From Eumeta japonica (taxonomy: Eukaryota > Arthropoda > Insecta > Lepidoptera > Psychidae): a stretch of DNA of 64,000 nt. Both the position numbers and the translations under genes were made by a program. Below, one piece after another: positions 62,401 through 64,000 of the stretch. Positions within the stretch are counted from its first letter, which is position 1; each line of letters begins with the position of its first letter. The stretch is from positions 1 to 64,000 of the forward strand of contig BGZK01001427.1 in the NCBI GenBank assembly GCA_005406025.1, read 5' to 3'. The notes beneath the pieces are model-generated. The model saw only the letters and a list, made by a program, of their open reading frames with translations, was not told where the DNA came from and made no database searches.

Positions 62401-62577
62401 TCAACAATTCTCTGCAACAGCTCAAAATCGAAAATTCAACGACCACGATAGAGGCCGACGAATGCGTGTCGCGCGGTCTGGCGCCTCCCGGCGTACTTAA
62501 GGAATGTGAAGCGGAGCCCTGCGCCACGTGGCGTGTCACGCGATGGTCTCCCCCTAAATGCTTATCGAGCGGAAGTC
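11303..62577 (+). CDS. madd-4: ADAMTS-like/Punctin (madd-4/nolo-type) extracellular matrix protein, partial at both ends, 18 exons
   Basis: Exons join at 11303-11432, 15313-15425, 16052-16152, 29896-30045, 30836-30960, 37800-38039, 44322-44442, 45505-45626, 47101-47182, 47719-47886, 49001-49183, 49522-49674, 50233-50414, 51361-51465, 53793-53928, 59133-59365, 62166-62277 and 62421-62577. All have GT-AG borders and matching phases, giving 870 whole codons with no stop. Residue 1 is the Tyr at 11305. Order: half TSR (1-42), TSRs (44-104, 107-154), linker (155-206), TSRs (207-266, about 309-366, 368-427, 431-486), Ig domain (about 512-595), charged linker to about 785, TSR (793-852), TSR start (855-870). 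Secreted relatives organise synapses and matrix (MADD-4/Punctin positions neuromuscular receptors). TSR cores such as CSVTCGEG fit POFUT2 O-fucosylation. The TSR-Ig-TSR order fits madd-4/nolo/ADAMTSL1-3 better than papilin or loh. The signal peptide, spacer and C-terminal end are outside the window. Confidence 0.85.
12291..12609. mobile_element. Foldback/MITE-like element with long inverted arms
   Basis: Left arm (about 12291-12425) and right arm (about 12459-12609) are near-perfect inverted copies with small indels; shared pieces include AGCACATCAAAC, TTAATATAAGCTG, AAAAATACTAGTATT and GTGGAAAAAGCGTGGG. A 33-base spacer separates them. No ORF of a transposase. Target duplication not clear. 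Confidence 0.8.
13110..13180. repeat. Inverted repeat with 14-bp perfect stem
   Basis: CAAGTGAAGCTAAT at 13127-13140 pairs exactly with 13145-13158 across a TTTT loop. An outer segment (CCACAAACTCA / TGAGTTTGTGG) pairs again after a bulge. It is preceded by a short tandem of the type CACAAACY. Confidence 0.8.
13185..13220. repeat. Perfect 15-bp hairpin
   Basis: TTTTAACACGCAAAC at 13185-13199 pairs with 13206-13220 across a 6-base loop. It sits 5 bases after the preceding inverted repeat. It could mark the end of a non-autonomous element; no autonomous partner is visible. Confidence 0.8.
13545..14350 (-). repeat. Hexamer-tract interspersed repeat, minus orientation, two tracts
   Basis: Degenerate GGAATC/AAATCG-type hexamers fill about 13545-13660 and 14110-14290. 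The second is followed by GAAGCCGCGGGCAAAAGCTT, the reverse complement of the element head seen elsewhere in plus orientation. The short open frames here are products of the simple hexamer pattern, not genes. A GC-rich block at 13960-14090 looks like a separate insertion. Confidence 0.6.
13782..13840. repeat. Short direct duplication, unit about 29 bases
   Basis: Two adjacent copies of a unit containing TTTAAAACAT and ATTTATACAAAGAAT, differing at one or two bases. This suggests a recent local duplication. Confidence 0.7.
15313..15425 (+). CDS. madd-4: madd-4 exon B: first half of a TSR
   Basis: Acceptor cgttcgcag, donor gtacgtgag. The first base completes the Lys codon split with exon A. 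Residues 44-80 carry the TSR signature WYVGEWSACSATCGGG and RSRRVVC. CSATCGGG fits the O-fucosylation motif C-x-x-S/T-C-x-x-G. The exon is much richer in G+C than its surroundings, as coding exons of this gene tend to be. Confidence 0.9.
15426..16051 (+). other. madd-4 intron 2
   Basis: 626 bases, GT-AG, starting gtacgtgag. It contains a short inverted pair (CAGGCGAGTCTGATGCACTC / GAGTGCATCAGACTCGCC-like, around 15530-15558) and nothing else recognised. Confidence 0.85.
16052..16152 (+). CDS. madd-4: madd-4 exon C: end of one TSR and start of the next
   Basis: Acceptor aaaacag, donor gtgagt. Residues 82-114 end the previous TSR with PCAQHEC and open the next with HWIAGPWSG, whose Cys-containing core continues in the next exon in phase 0. 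The split inside WSG/CSVSCGEG confirms the join across the 13.7 kb intron. Confidence 0.88.
18360..18640 (+). repeat. Interspersed repeat relic
   Basis: Contains GTGTTTGTCTGTCTGAATG, CTACTGGGCCGATTAAGTTG and an AT-rich tail, a pattern of 3' ends of non-LTR-derived repeats common in Lepidoptera. The class is inferred from style only. Confidence 0.4.
20180..20215. repeat. Nested palindrome
   Basis: ACGAGTGCA at 20180-20188 pairs with TGCACTCGT at 20207-20215, and inside it TGCATAT/ATATGCA pairs around ATCG. Small cruciform-forming site; no function assigned. Confidence 0.6.
22500..22740 (+). repeat. Interspersed repeat with AAAAAGGAGGAGGTT motif (copy 1)
   Basis: AAAAAGGAGGAGGTTCTCAA, then TTTTTTTATGTCTGTTACTT and CAGAACTTTCGACTAGGTG. 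A second diverged copy lies at about 28868-29010. Confidence 0.6.
23978..24123. mobile_element. 146-bp MITE with TA target duplication
   Basis: Ends in CGGCGGTCATTTG and its exact reverse complement CAAATGACCGCCG, flanked on each side by TA (23976-23977, 24124-24125), as for Tc1/mariner-class MITEs. Sub-terminal parts (TATAGTTT) also pair. No coding capacity. Confidence 0.85.
24290..24770 (+). repeat. Interspersed repeat ending GGAACCCTAAAA (copy 2)
   Basis: Matches, block by block and in the same order, the copy at 39352-40092: ACTGTCGAAATGTGTACT, TTATTTAACCAACAAACTA, GCGGCTTATACAA, TAAAATGCCT, ACGGATGGACGAACGGAC and GGTTCGGAACCCTAAAA. The head is missing or too diverged. Confidence 0.8.
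28868..29010 (+). repeat. Interspersed repeat with GGAGG motif (copy 2)
   Basis: GAAAGAAGGAGGTTTCCAAT, then TTTTTTATGTTTTTTACTTC and CAGTACTTCATTATTC, matching in order the repeat at 22500-22740. Confidence 0.55.
29233..29289 (+). pseudogene. Fossil fragment of a second mariner-type transposase
   Basis: The plus strand reads LHRIVTGDEKWIHYDNSKK, the block around the first catalytic Asp of mariner transposases. The region about 29000-29230 upstream looks like degraded flanking coding sequence, with stops. No terminal repeats found. It is a different mariner lineage from the element at 5832-7063 (VTGDEKW against VTVDETW). Confidence 0.75.
29896..30045 (+). CDS. madd-4: madd-4 exon D: body of a TSR
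   Basis: Acceptor gaatacag, donor gttact, which is a weak site. Exactly 50 codons, phase 0 at both ends (residues 115-164). It starts CSVSCGEGVQVRGVEC and has six Cys in TSR spacing, then an acidic tail (READEPE) that runs into the acidic start of the next exon. Reading on past the donor gives a stop within a dozen codons. Confidence 0.87.
30046..30835 (+). other. madd-4 intron 4
   Basis: 790 bases. About 30105-30362 is a diverged copy of the GGAACCC family (GGGTTCCGTAACACTG, GTATGGGGACACCC, TTAGTAATAGGGTCCGTTGG). The rest is AT-rich. Confidence 0.75.
30836..30960 (+). CDS. madd-4: madd-4 exon E: inter-TSR linker
   Basis: Acceptor ttttcaacag, donor gtaagt. Residues 165-205 start DEIEDLLPGL and hold a Pro-rich stretch (AYPPPQAKAE) without Cys. 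It is a linker rather than a folded module. The assignment rests on splice sites, open frame and phase match on both sides; there is no domain motif. Confidence 0.78.
31599..31990 (+). repeat. Hexamer-tract interspersed repeat (best copy)
   Basis: Head TAGCTTTCCGCCCGCGGTTT and CGCCCGTATGGAGATAGAAT, then degenerate GATTCC-type hexamers (ATTACGATTCCGGTCATGC), then TCCTGCTCCCCGCCTTGC and a tail with AGAATCGGTGTAGTAGTTCC. Confidence 0.65.
32143..32410 (+). repeat. Hexamer-tract interspersed repeat
   Basis: Head TACTAGCCGGCCCGGCAGAC, then GGCGTGGACGTATAATGAAT, then degenerate GATTCC-like hexamers to about 32400. It resembles the copy at 31599 in order but differs in the head. Confidence 0.6.
32434..32671. 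repeat. Large inverted repeat, 74-base arms
   Basis: 32434-32507 and 32598-32671 are inverted copies with about one mismatch in ten (GTTTGTATATATGAAAT, AACTC-GAAACTATTTGACC, TACATGTATT shared). The 90-base centre holds the near-perfect palindrome CGCCACCTGGTGGCG at 32540-32554. It joins two hexamer-tract repeats tail to tail, or is a separate MITE. Confidence 0.8.
32690..32870 (+). repeat. Hexamer-tract interspersed repeat
   Basis: AGCTGATCCGGCAGCATGGA, CATCTATAATACCCG, then hexamer-like text including CGATTCTGCTCCCCATCC. Same order as the other copies. Confidence 0.55.
34045..34270 (+). repeat. Hexamer-tract interspersed repeat (diverged)
   Basis: Head ACTAGTGGTCACCCGCCCGC followed by TTCGCTGGGCG, then GAGCATAAAATGAATCCC and a degraded hexamer part. 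Confidence 0.45.
37800..38039 (+). CDS. madd-4: madd-4 exon F: complete TSR plus linker
   Basis: Acceptor atattgtag, donor gtgaag. Residues 207-285 contain a whole TSR in one exon: KDEEWGPCSVTCGEGW, REVHC, KCVGP and RCVMEPC. A Ser/Gly-rich tail without Cys follows. The last two bases form an Arg codon with the next exon. Confidence 0.9.
38915..39005. mobile_element. Partial MITE related to that at 42254-42442
   Basis: Begins GCCTCTTCCGCCATCTCC and continues with CACTTTTAACAAAAAGTCAC and CGTCCCGCGATC, in the same order as one arm of the element in the CHK intron. The other end is missing. Confidence 0.55.
39352..40092 (+). repeat. Interspersed repeat ending GGAACCCTAAAA (fullest copy)
   Basis: 741 bases. 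Head AACCGGCCAAGAGCATGTCG with GCAGGGTTCCTAAG, long middle shared with 24290-24770, then ATATACGGACGGACC, GATAAGGGTTCCC and the end GCTCGGAACCCTAAAA. The head equals that of the copy at 72-490, so the two ends of one family can be defined. Confidence 0.8.
41316..41747 (-). CDS. CHK-like kinase exon 2
   Basis: Acceptor on the minus strand is attgttgcag|GAGGAG. It encodes residues 266-408, starting EETPKDVCLLDYQ and ending GHLESL-stop. The DYQ site, followed by the DILYFMYLCT helix, is typical of EcKinase members. A variant polyadenylation signal (ATTAAA on the minus strand) lies around 41150. Confidence 0.9.
   Translation of the reverse strand, partial: EETPKDVCLLDYQAMRYSSPVTDILYFMYLCTDSSFRMKYSERLQRSYYRCLKDVLKNYDVEAELVYPEDSFQKDLSDYALFGFLVAMTEIKIVTLSVDEEKFLTNSDLLDSGRQAPDALSSYIDRVNDVVQEFKNKGHLESL
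41316..43330 (-). CDS. CHK/ecdysteroid-kinase-like protein (EcKinase family), complete, two exons
   Basis: Exon 1 is 43330-42536 (265 codons) and exon 2 is 41747-41316 (143 codons plus stop), together 408 residues, the usual size for the insect EcKL/CHK family. The family is kinase-like and includes ecdysteroid 22-kinase; many members probably phosphorylate ecdysteroids or xenobiotics. Visible motifs: VLCHGDCWTNNMLF near the end of exon 1 (Brenner HGD-x-W-x-N catalytic loop) and DVCLLDYQAMRYSSPVTD at the start of exon 2 (the DFG-like D-Y-Q metal-binding site). The N-terminus is acidic, without a signal peptide, so cytoplasmic. Translation start was set at MSLDVNISEP; an in-frame Met 24 codons earlier is less likely because the extension is hydrophobic and lies over a possible initiator. 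The gene lies inside intron 6 of madd-4 on the opposite strand. The exact substrate cannot be told. Confidence 0.9.
41748..42535 (-). other. Intron of the CHK-like gene
   Basis: GT-AG intron of 788 bases. It holds a MITE-like element (42254-42442) and a diverged direct repeat around the motif GTGAGGGAAAATATTT, seen near 42062 and 42138. No coding potential. Confidence 0.85.
42254..42442. mobile_element. 189-bp MITE in the CHK intron
   Basis: Perfect 12-bp ends GCCTCTTCCACA / TGTGGAAGAGGC, with further imperfect pairing inward (ACTGACAT, CACTTTTAAA). No transposase. The flanking duplication is not clear. Confidence 0.75.
42536..43330 (-). CDS. CHK-like kinase exon 1
   Basis: Encodes residues 1-265, from MSLDVNISEPDD to the HGDCWTNN loop and FKYQ. 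Donor on the minus strand is CAG|GTAATAAG. An internal LVVRNLAKLHAFSYV block corresponds to the helix that precedes the catalytic loop in this family. The ending is phase 0. Confidence 0.9.
43393..43557 (-). promoter_or_regulatory. Possible promoter of the CHK-like gene: TCAGT initiator and GATA sites
   Basis: On the minus strand a TCAGT arthropod initiator occurs at 43397-43393, about 65 bases before the chosen ATG. GATAAG/GATAAA motifs occur at 43451, 43463 and 43552 (plus-strand reading). GATA sites are common upstream of insect midgut and fat-body genes. These are short motifs and could be chance. Confidence 0.25.
44322..44442 (+). CDS. madd-4: madd-4 exon G: linker and N-terminal part of a TSR
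   Basis: Acceptor ctctcacag, donor gtaagt. Residues 287-326 end with SYSWKEKGYTSCSASCLSG. CSASCLSG keeps the fucosylation pattern with Leu in place of the usual Gly after the second Cys. This variant TSR core resembles one in ADAMTSL1/3-type proteins. The exon ends in phase 0 after Gln. Confidence 0.88.
44443..45504 (+). other. madd-4 intron 7
   Basis: 1.06 kb. About 44468-44770 is a hexamer-tract repeat in plus orientation (ACTTTCCGCCTTGACTTAGC, AGATATAGAATGTG, then TTCAATTCTGGTTACGGCTC); the open frames here come from it. The rest is AT-rich. Confidence 0.75.
45505..45626 (+). CDS. madd-4: madd-4 exon H: C-terminal part of a TSR
   Basis: Acceptor ctttttcaag, donor gtgaga. Residues 327-366 read ELIIQCVRDEDG, then MCDPL and RTCNDHPCPP, completing the TSR begun in the previous exon. 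The final AG joins the A of the next exon as Arg. Confidence 0.9.
45627..47100 (+). other. madd-4 intron 8
   Basis: 1.47 kb. A GC-richer stretch with a minus-strand open frame of 84 codons (46579-46325) shows no domain I know and no splice or start context; probably a repeat relic. A minus-oriented fragment of the GGAACCC family lies at about 46645-46735 (TTTTTAGGGTTCC, TCCATCAGTCTGTCTG). Confidence 0.7.
47101..47182 (+). CDS. madd-4: madd-4 exon I: N-terminal half of a TSR
   Basis: Acceptor ttatttacag, donor gtaatt. A short exon of 27 codons plus one base (residues 368-394): WNYTDFSQCTKSCGIG, then REVTCIHE. NYT is a possible N-glycosylation site. Confidence 0.9.
47183..47718 (+). other. madd-4 intron 9
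   Basis: 536 bases of AT-rich DNA. Nothing recognised. Confidence 0.85.
47719..47886 (+). CDS. madd-4: madd-4 exon J: end of one TSR, start of the next
   Basis: Acceptor gtcgccag, donor gtgagc; 56 codons in phase 0 (residues 395-450). It ends one TSR (NVVVP-like TVVVPNSMCPQPPPPDRQYC, then LDCP) and starts another (RWHTGDWTKCSKTCGGG). The motif around MCPQPPPPDRQYC is a hallmark I associate with ADAMTSL1/3 and madd-4 proteins. Confidence 0.92.
47887..49000 (+). other. madd-4 intron 10
   Basis: 1.1 kb. 48050-48230 is pyrimidine-rich with TCTCTC runs, which could act in splicing or be microsatellite decay. The rest is AT-rich. Confidence 0.8.
49001..49183 (+). CDS. madd-4: madd-4 exon K: C-terminal part of a TSR and linker to Ig
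   Basis: Acceptor tttcgattag, donor gtgttt (weak at the last positions). 61 codons in phase 0 (residues 451-511): VECKQVMAQSHVVERP, CNTRPC, then a linker ending in the basic run DPKKKK just before the Ig domain. Confidence 0.9.
49184..49521 (+). other. madd-4 intron 11
   Basis: 338 bases, AT-rich, between the last TSR exon before the Ig domain and the Ig domain. Nothing recognised. Confidence 0.85.
49522..49674 (+). CDS. madd-4: madd-4 exon L: first half of an Ig (I-set-like) domain
   Basis: Acceptor tattttcttag, donor gtactt; 51 codons in phase 0 (residues 512-562). It has the B-strand Cys in VKIKCPVKG (Cys532) and the core Trp in IQWAKDHQI (Trp544), with NRT as a possible N-glycosylation site. 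The E and F strands lie in the next exon. Confidence 0.9.
49675..50232 (+). other. madd-4 intron 12, splitting the Ig domain
   Basis: 558 bases. A relic beginning near 49857 (GTGCGCATGCGCGACTTGAT) precedes the perfect inverted repeat at 50077-50163. The only other content is the acceptor region. Confidence 0.85.
50077..50163. repeat. Perfect 39-bp inverted repeat with 9-base loop
   Basis: 50077-50115 is the exact reverse complement of 50125-50163 (start CAGAATATTATTTTGTATAC). Within and before the left arm, ATAAGTGTATAC also pairs with GTATACACTTAT, so alternative hairpins compete. It ends 69 bases before the exon M splice acceptor. Confidence 0.92.
50233..50414 (+). CDS. madd-4: madd-4 exon M: second half of the Ig domain
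   Basis: Acceptor tttaattag, donor gtaaag. Residues 563-622 hold LRITSLSLRDHHGVYTCVAG: the D-x-x-G-x-Y-x-C signature with Cys581 pairing with Cys532. Then comes strand G (NLTLLV) and an acidic/basic linker. A perfect 39-bp inverted repeat ends 69 bases upstream of this exon. Confidence 0.9.
50415..51360 (+). other. madd-4 intron 13
   Basis: 946 bases, AT-rich, with a CRE palindrome TGACGTCA near 50774. No repeat of known type. Confidence 0.8.
51361..51465 (+). CDS. madd-4: madd-4 exon N: charged linker after the Ig domain
   Basis: Acceptor ttgtattgacag, donor gtggag. Residues 624-657 read TDARYRAMLGGTSDD, then KTWRPEKELQEPSK. There are no Cys. The donor is not optimal, but all nearby alternatives give the same phase or a stop. 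The last two bases plus the first base of the next exon form Arg. Confidence 0.75.
51466..53792 (+). other. madd-4 intron 14
   Basis: 2.3 kb. It has GC-richer islands at 51915-52180 and 52610-52760 with no domain match, a relic with GACAGATAGAACGTAAC near 53270 of the GGAACCC type, and AT-rich filler. Confidence 0.7.
53793..53928 (+). CDS. madd-4: madd-4 exon O: charged linker
   Basis: Acceptor ataattcag at 53791-53792, donor gtgagc. The acceptor was chosen because it is the only one nearby that joins exon N in frame; the later tcgaacag at 53818 would give an immediate stop in that phase. Residues 659-703 include RTGKIDKVRDALYGSP and end NIYDENE in phase 0. Confidence 0.75.
55519..55581. repeat. 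Hairpin with 27-base arms
   Basis: 55519-55545 pairs with 55555-55581 with two mismatches around a 9-base loop (AAAAGTTGACCCA / TGGGTCAACTTTT outer, CACGAGAGTT / AACTCTCGTG inner). It could be a MITE remnant or a structured RNA. Confidence 0.8.
56624..56682 (+). ncRNA. Pre-miRNA-like hairpin, candidate only
   Basis: A 24-base left arm (56624-56647, ATTAGGCGCTTACC start) folds on 56659-56682 across an 11-base loop. Of the four differences from perfect pairing, three become G-U wobbles when transcribed on the plus strand (the host gene's strand) and one is A-C. I do not recognise a known miRNA. It could also be an old inverted repeat. Confidence 0.35.
59133..59365 (+). CDS. madd-4: madd-4 exon P: Asp/Asn-rich acidic linker
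   Basis: Acceptor ggaattttcag, donor gtgacg. 77 codons (residues 704-780), starting TFGNSRGQRMVDPLVMYQN and then very acidic: PDDDGDIIIVNDDDS and NNDAADDDNE. No Cys. The linker between the Ig domain and the following TSR is probably disordered or calcium-binding; this is inferred from composition only. Confidence 0.82.
59366..62165 (+). other. madd-4 intron 16
   Basis: 2.8 kb, strongly AT-rich. A degraded hexamer-tract repeat lies near 61140-61290 (TCTCACTGTTAATTCTGATG, GTTTCCGATG). The open frame at 61432-61749 has no domain I recognise. Confidence 0.75.
62166..62277 (+). CDS. madd-4: madd-4 exon Q: N-terminal half of a TSR
   Basis: Acceptor taattttcag, donor gtaata. Residues 782-818: NNYSWMLTDWSPCTALCGQKG, then GATCQ. 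The TSR fold residues are kept, but the usual Ser/Thr before the second Cys is Leu (C-T-A-L-C), so this repeat should not be O-fucosylated by POFUT2. Confidence 0.87.
62421..62577 (+). CDS. madd-4: madd-4 exon R: end of a TSR, start of another; last visible exon
   Basis: Acceptor ctctgcaacag; the donor used is gtgagt at 62578, with gtcgtg at 62574 possible. Residues 819-870 contain DECVSRGLAPPG, KECEAEPC (end of TSR) and WRVTRWSPPKC, the start of a further TSR. No continuing exon is seen by 64000, so the gene runs out of the window. Confidence 0.85.
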
Positions 62578-64000
62578 GTGAGTAACACTTATCATGAGTT
62601 TTTAATTTATTATTTTCCAATCGAAACAGTTAACCGGAAATATAATCTACGAGTATTTTTCTAGTTTAACGTATGATATGTATGACAACATGGTTGATTC
62701 TTACATTACTGTAAACACTTTTCTAAATTTACTGAATCTGATATAATCAATTTACTTTTTTATACACGATTTTTTTTAGTATATAATAAATCGAACTTCA
62801 AAAATAAACAAAAATTCAAAGAATTCAAATTATTCAATTAATTAATGTTTGATATTTAAATAGTGTTCCTATTTATGATTAAATCTTTGTGTATAAAATT
62901 CTTCCGTGATGTGTGTTGGTTAGTGAACTCCTAAACGGCTGGATCGATTTGATGAAACTTTTTGTGTGTGCTTGAATGGCTTAGATTCACAATTGAATCC
63001 GGCAGGTAGCGCTGCGATCGAGTCCTAAGCGTTTTTTTTTGGACGAATATTTTTTCGCATTTCAGTTTACACGCCCTAAAATTTCAGCCCACTCCATCTT
63101 CCAATATGTTAAAAAATCAATAACTAACTGTAAAATTCTAAAAAGTTAATAAGTAATTCATATTCTAAGATTAATTCATAGCTGTTTAGTGCACCATGGG
63201 TGACGCTGATGTGGAATCCTATCGTGTTGGACGTGATTGATACATGCCCAATAGCACAGATCTCTTCGTTAGATATGAAATAGAATATTTCCCAACGATC
63301 TTCGAGAAATTGTACCTACTCATGTTTTTAATTTTGAACCAAATCACACAATGACGAAACAAAGAGATTGATATGTCAAATATGTCTCATAACATAGTTT
63401 ATCAAAAAAGCATTTAATGAACACACTAATACTAGCAAAGACAACGTTCGGGAATAACAACGTCTGTCGATTCTGGTTGTTTATCGTATACTACGTCACT
63501 GGAATCTTTTAAGCTTTATTTTTAGAGAAACCAGACAACCCTAGTATTGAATTTAAAAACTCAAATTAAAAATTCTTTGGTGTTATACTTATACGCGTAA
63601 ACATGTCCACCTACCTCTAGTTGAATTTTAGCTGAAGAAAGTTTTTATGGCGATCATCTTGTCAATTGGTGACTCTTTAAAATACCGAATATTTCATTAT
63701 ATGTTTCTGCAAATTTTATTTCTGTTTTTATTGTAAATCTATACCAAAAGTATGTGGTTTTTTTGGCTATTAACAAACATATGCAAGTCCGTACAGTTCT
63801 GAAAATTCTAAACCATATCTCACTGACTTCATATGTAACTGTTTTTTGGTTATTGTTACCTGTACTATGTAAACATTTAAAATGCATTGTACGTCATTTA
63901 CTTTCTGCCAGTTCTTAATTATTTAATGTAGTAAAATTATAGAATGAGGCTCTTTACAATGTTTTTTTTTTACAAGGGAATTTTGCAATCTTTGTTTCAT
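62578..64000 (+). other. Intron after the last visible madd-4 exon
   Basis: Begins gtgagt. About 62895-63040 is a repeat of retroelement-tail style (GTGAACTCCTAAACGGCTGG, TCGATTTGATGAAACTTTTT). The rest is AT-rich with no exon recognised. Confidence 0.7.
62895..63040 (+). repeat. Interspersed repeat fragment
   Basis: CTCCTAAACGGCTGGATCGA followed by TTTGATGAAACTTTTTGTGT and GGCTTAGATTCACAATTG is text I know as widespread in moth and butterfly genomes. The element class is not settled here. Confidence 0.6.

Overview
This is animal nuclear DNA: AT-rich, intron-rich, with GT-AG introns, a mariner transposon, and many short degenerate interspersed repeats. The style of the repeats (modules ending in the GGAACCCTAAAA motif, CCGCCCGCGG-headed elements, short TIR MITEs) and the protein sequences point to a moth or butterfly (Lepidoptera). 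The species cannot be told from the sequence.

One large plus-strand gene fills most of the window. Eighteen exons between 11303 and 62577 can be joined with every splice phase matching, giving 870 whole codons of an extracellular-matrix protein of the ADAMTS-like/Punctin family (protein madd-4 in C. elegans, nolo in Drosophila, ADAMTSL1/3 in vertebrates). In order it encodes the second half of one thrombospondin type-1 repeat (TSR), two complete TSRs, a linker, four more TSRs, one I-set-like Ig domain, a long charged linker, one more TSR, and the start of another. Both ends are missing: the signal peptide and first TSR/spacer exons lie before base 1, and the C-terminus (expected to include a PLAC domain) lies after base 64000.

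A second complete gene lies on the minus strand inside intron 6 (41316-43330). It is a two-exon, 408-residue CHK/ecdysteroid-kinase-like protein with the HGD-x-W-x-N and DYQ motifs.

The rest is intronic or flanking DNA. 1-11302 holds repeat fragments and a broken 1.2 kb mariner element (5832-7063) with TA target duplication. Introns hold a second mariner fossil (about 29233-29289), several MITE-like inverted repeats (12291-12609, 23978-24123, 32434-32671, 42254-42442), a perfect 39-bp inverted repeat just before the second Ig exon (50077-50163), a wobble-paired pre-miRNA-like hairpin (56624-56682), and two recurrent interspersed repeat families. One family ends in a motif read GGAACCCTAAAA. 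The other carries a degenerate GATTCC-type hexamer tract. I found no tRNA, rRNA, CRISPR array or bacterial-type operon, and no wholly new biological system. The most testable novelties are the intronic hairpins, the repeat families and the nested kinase gene.
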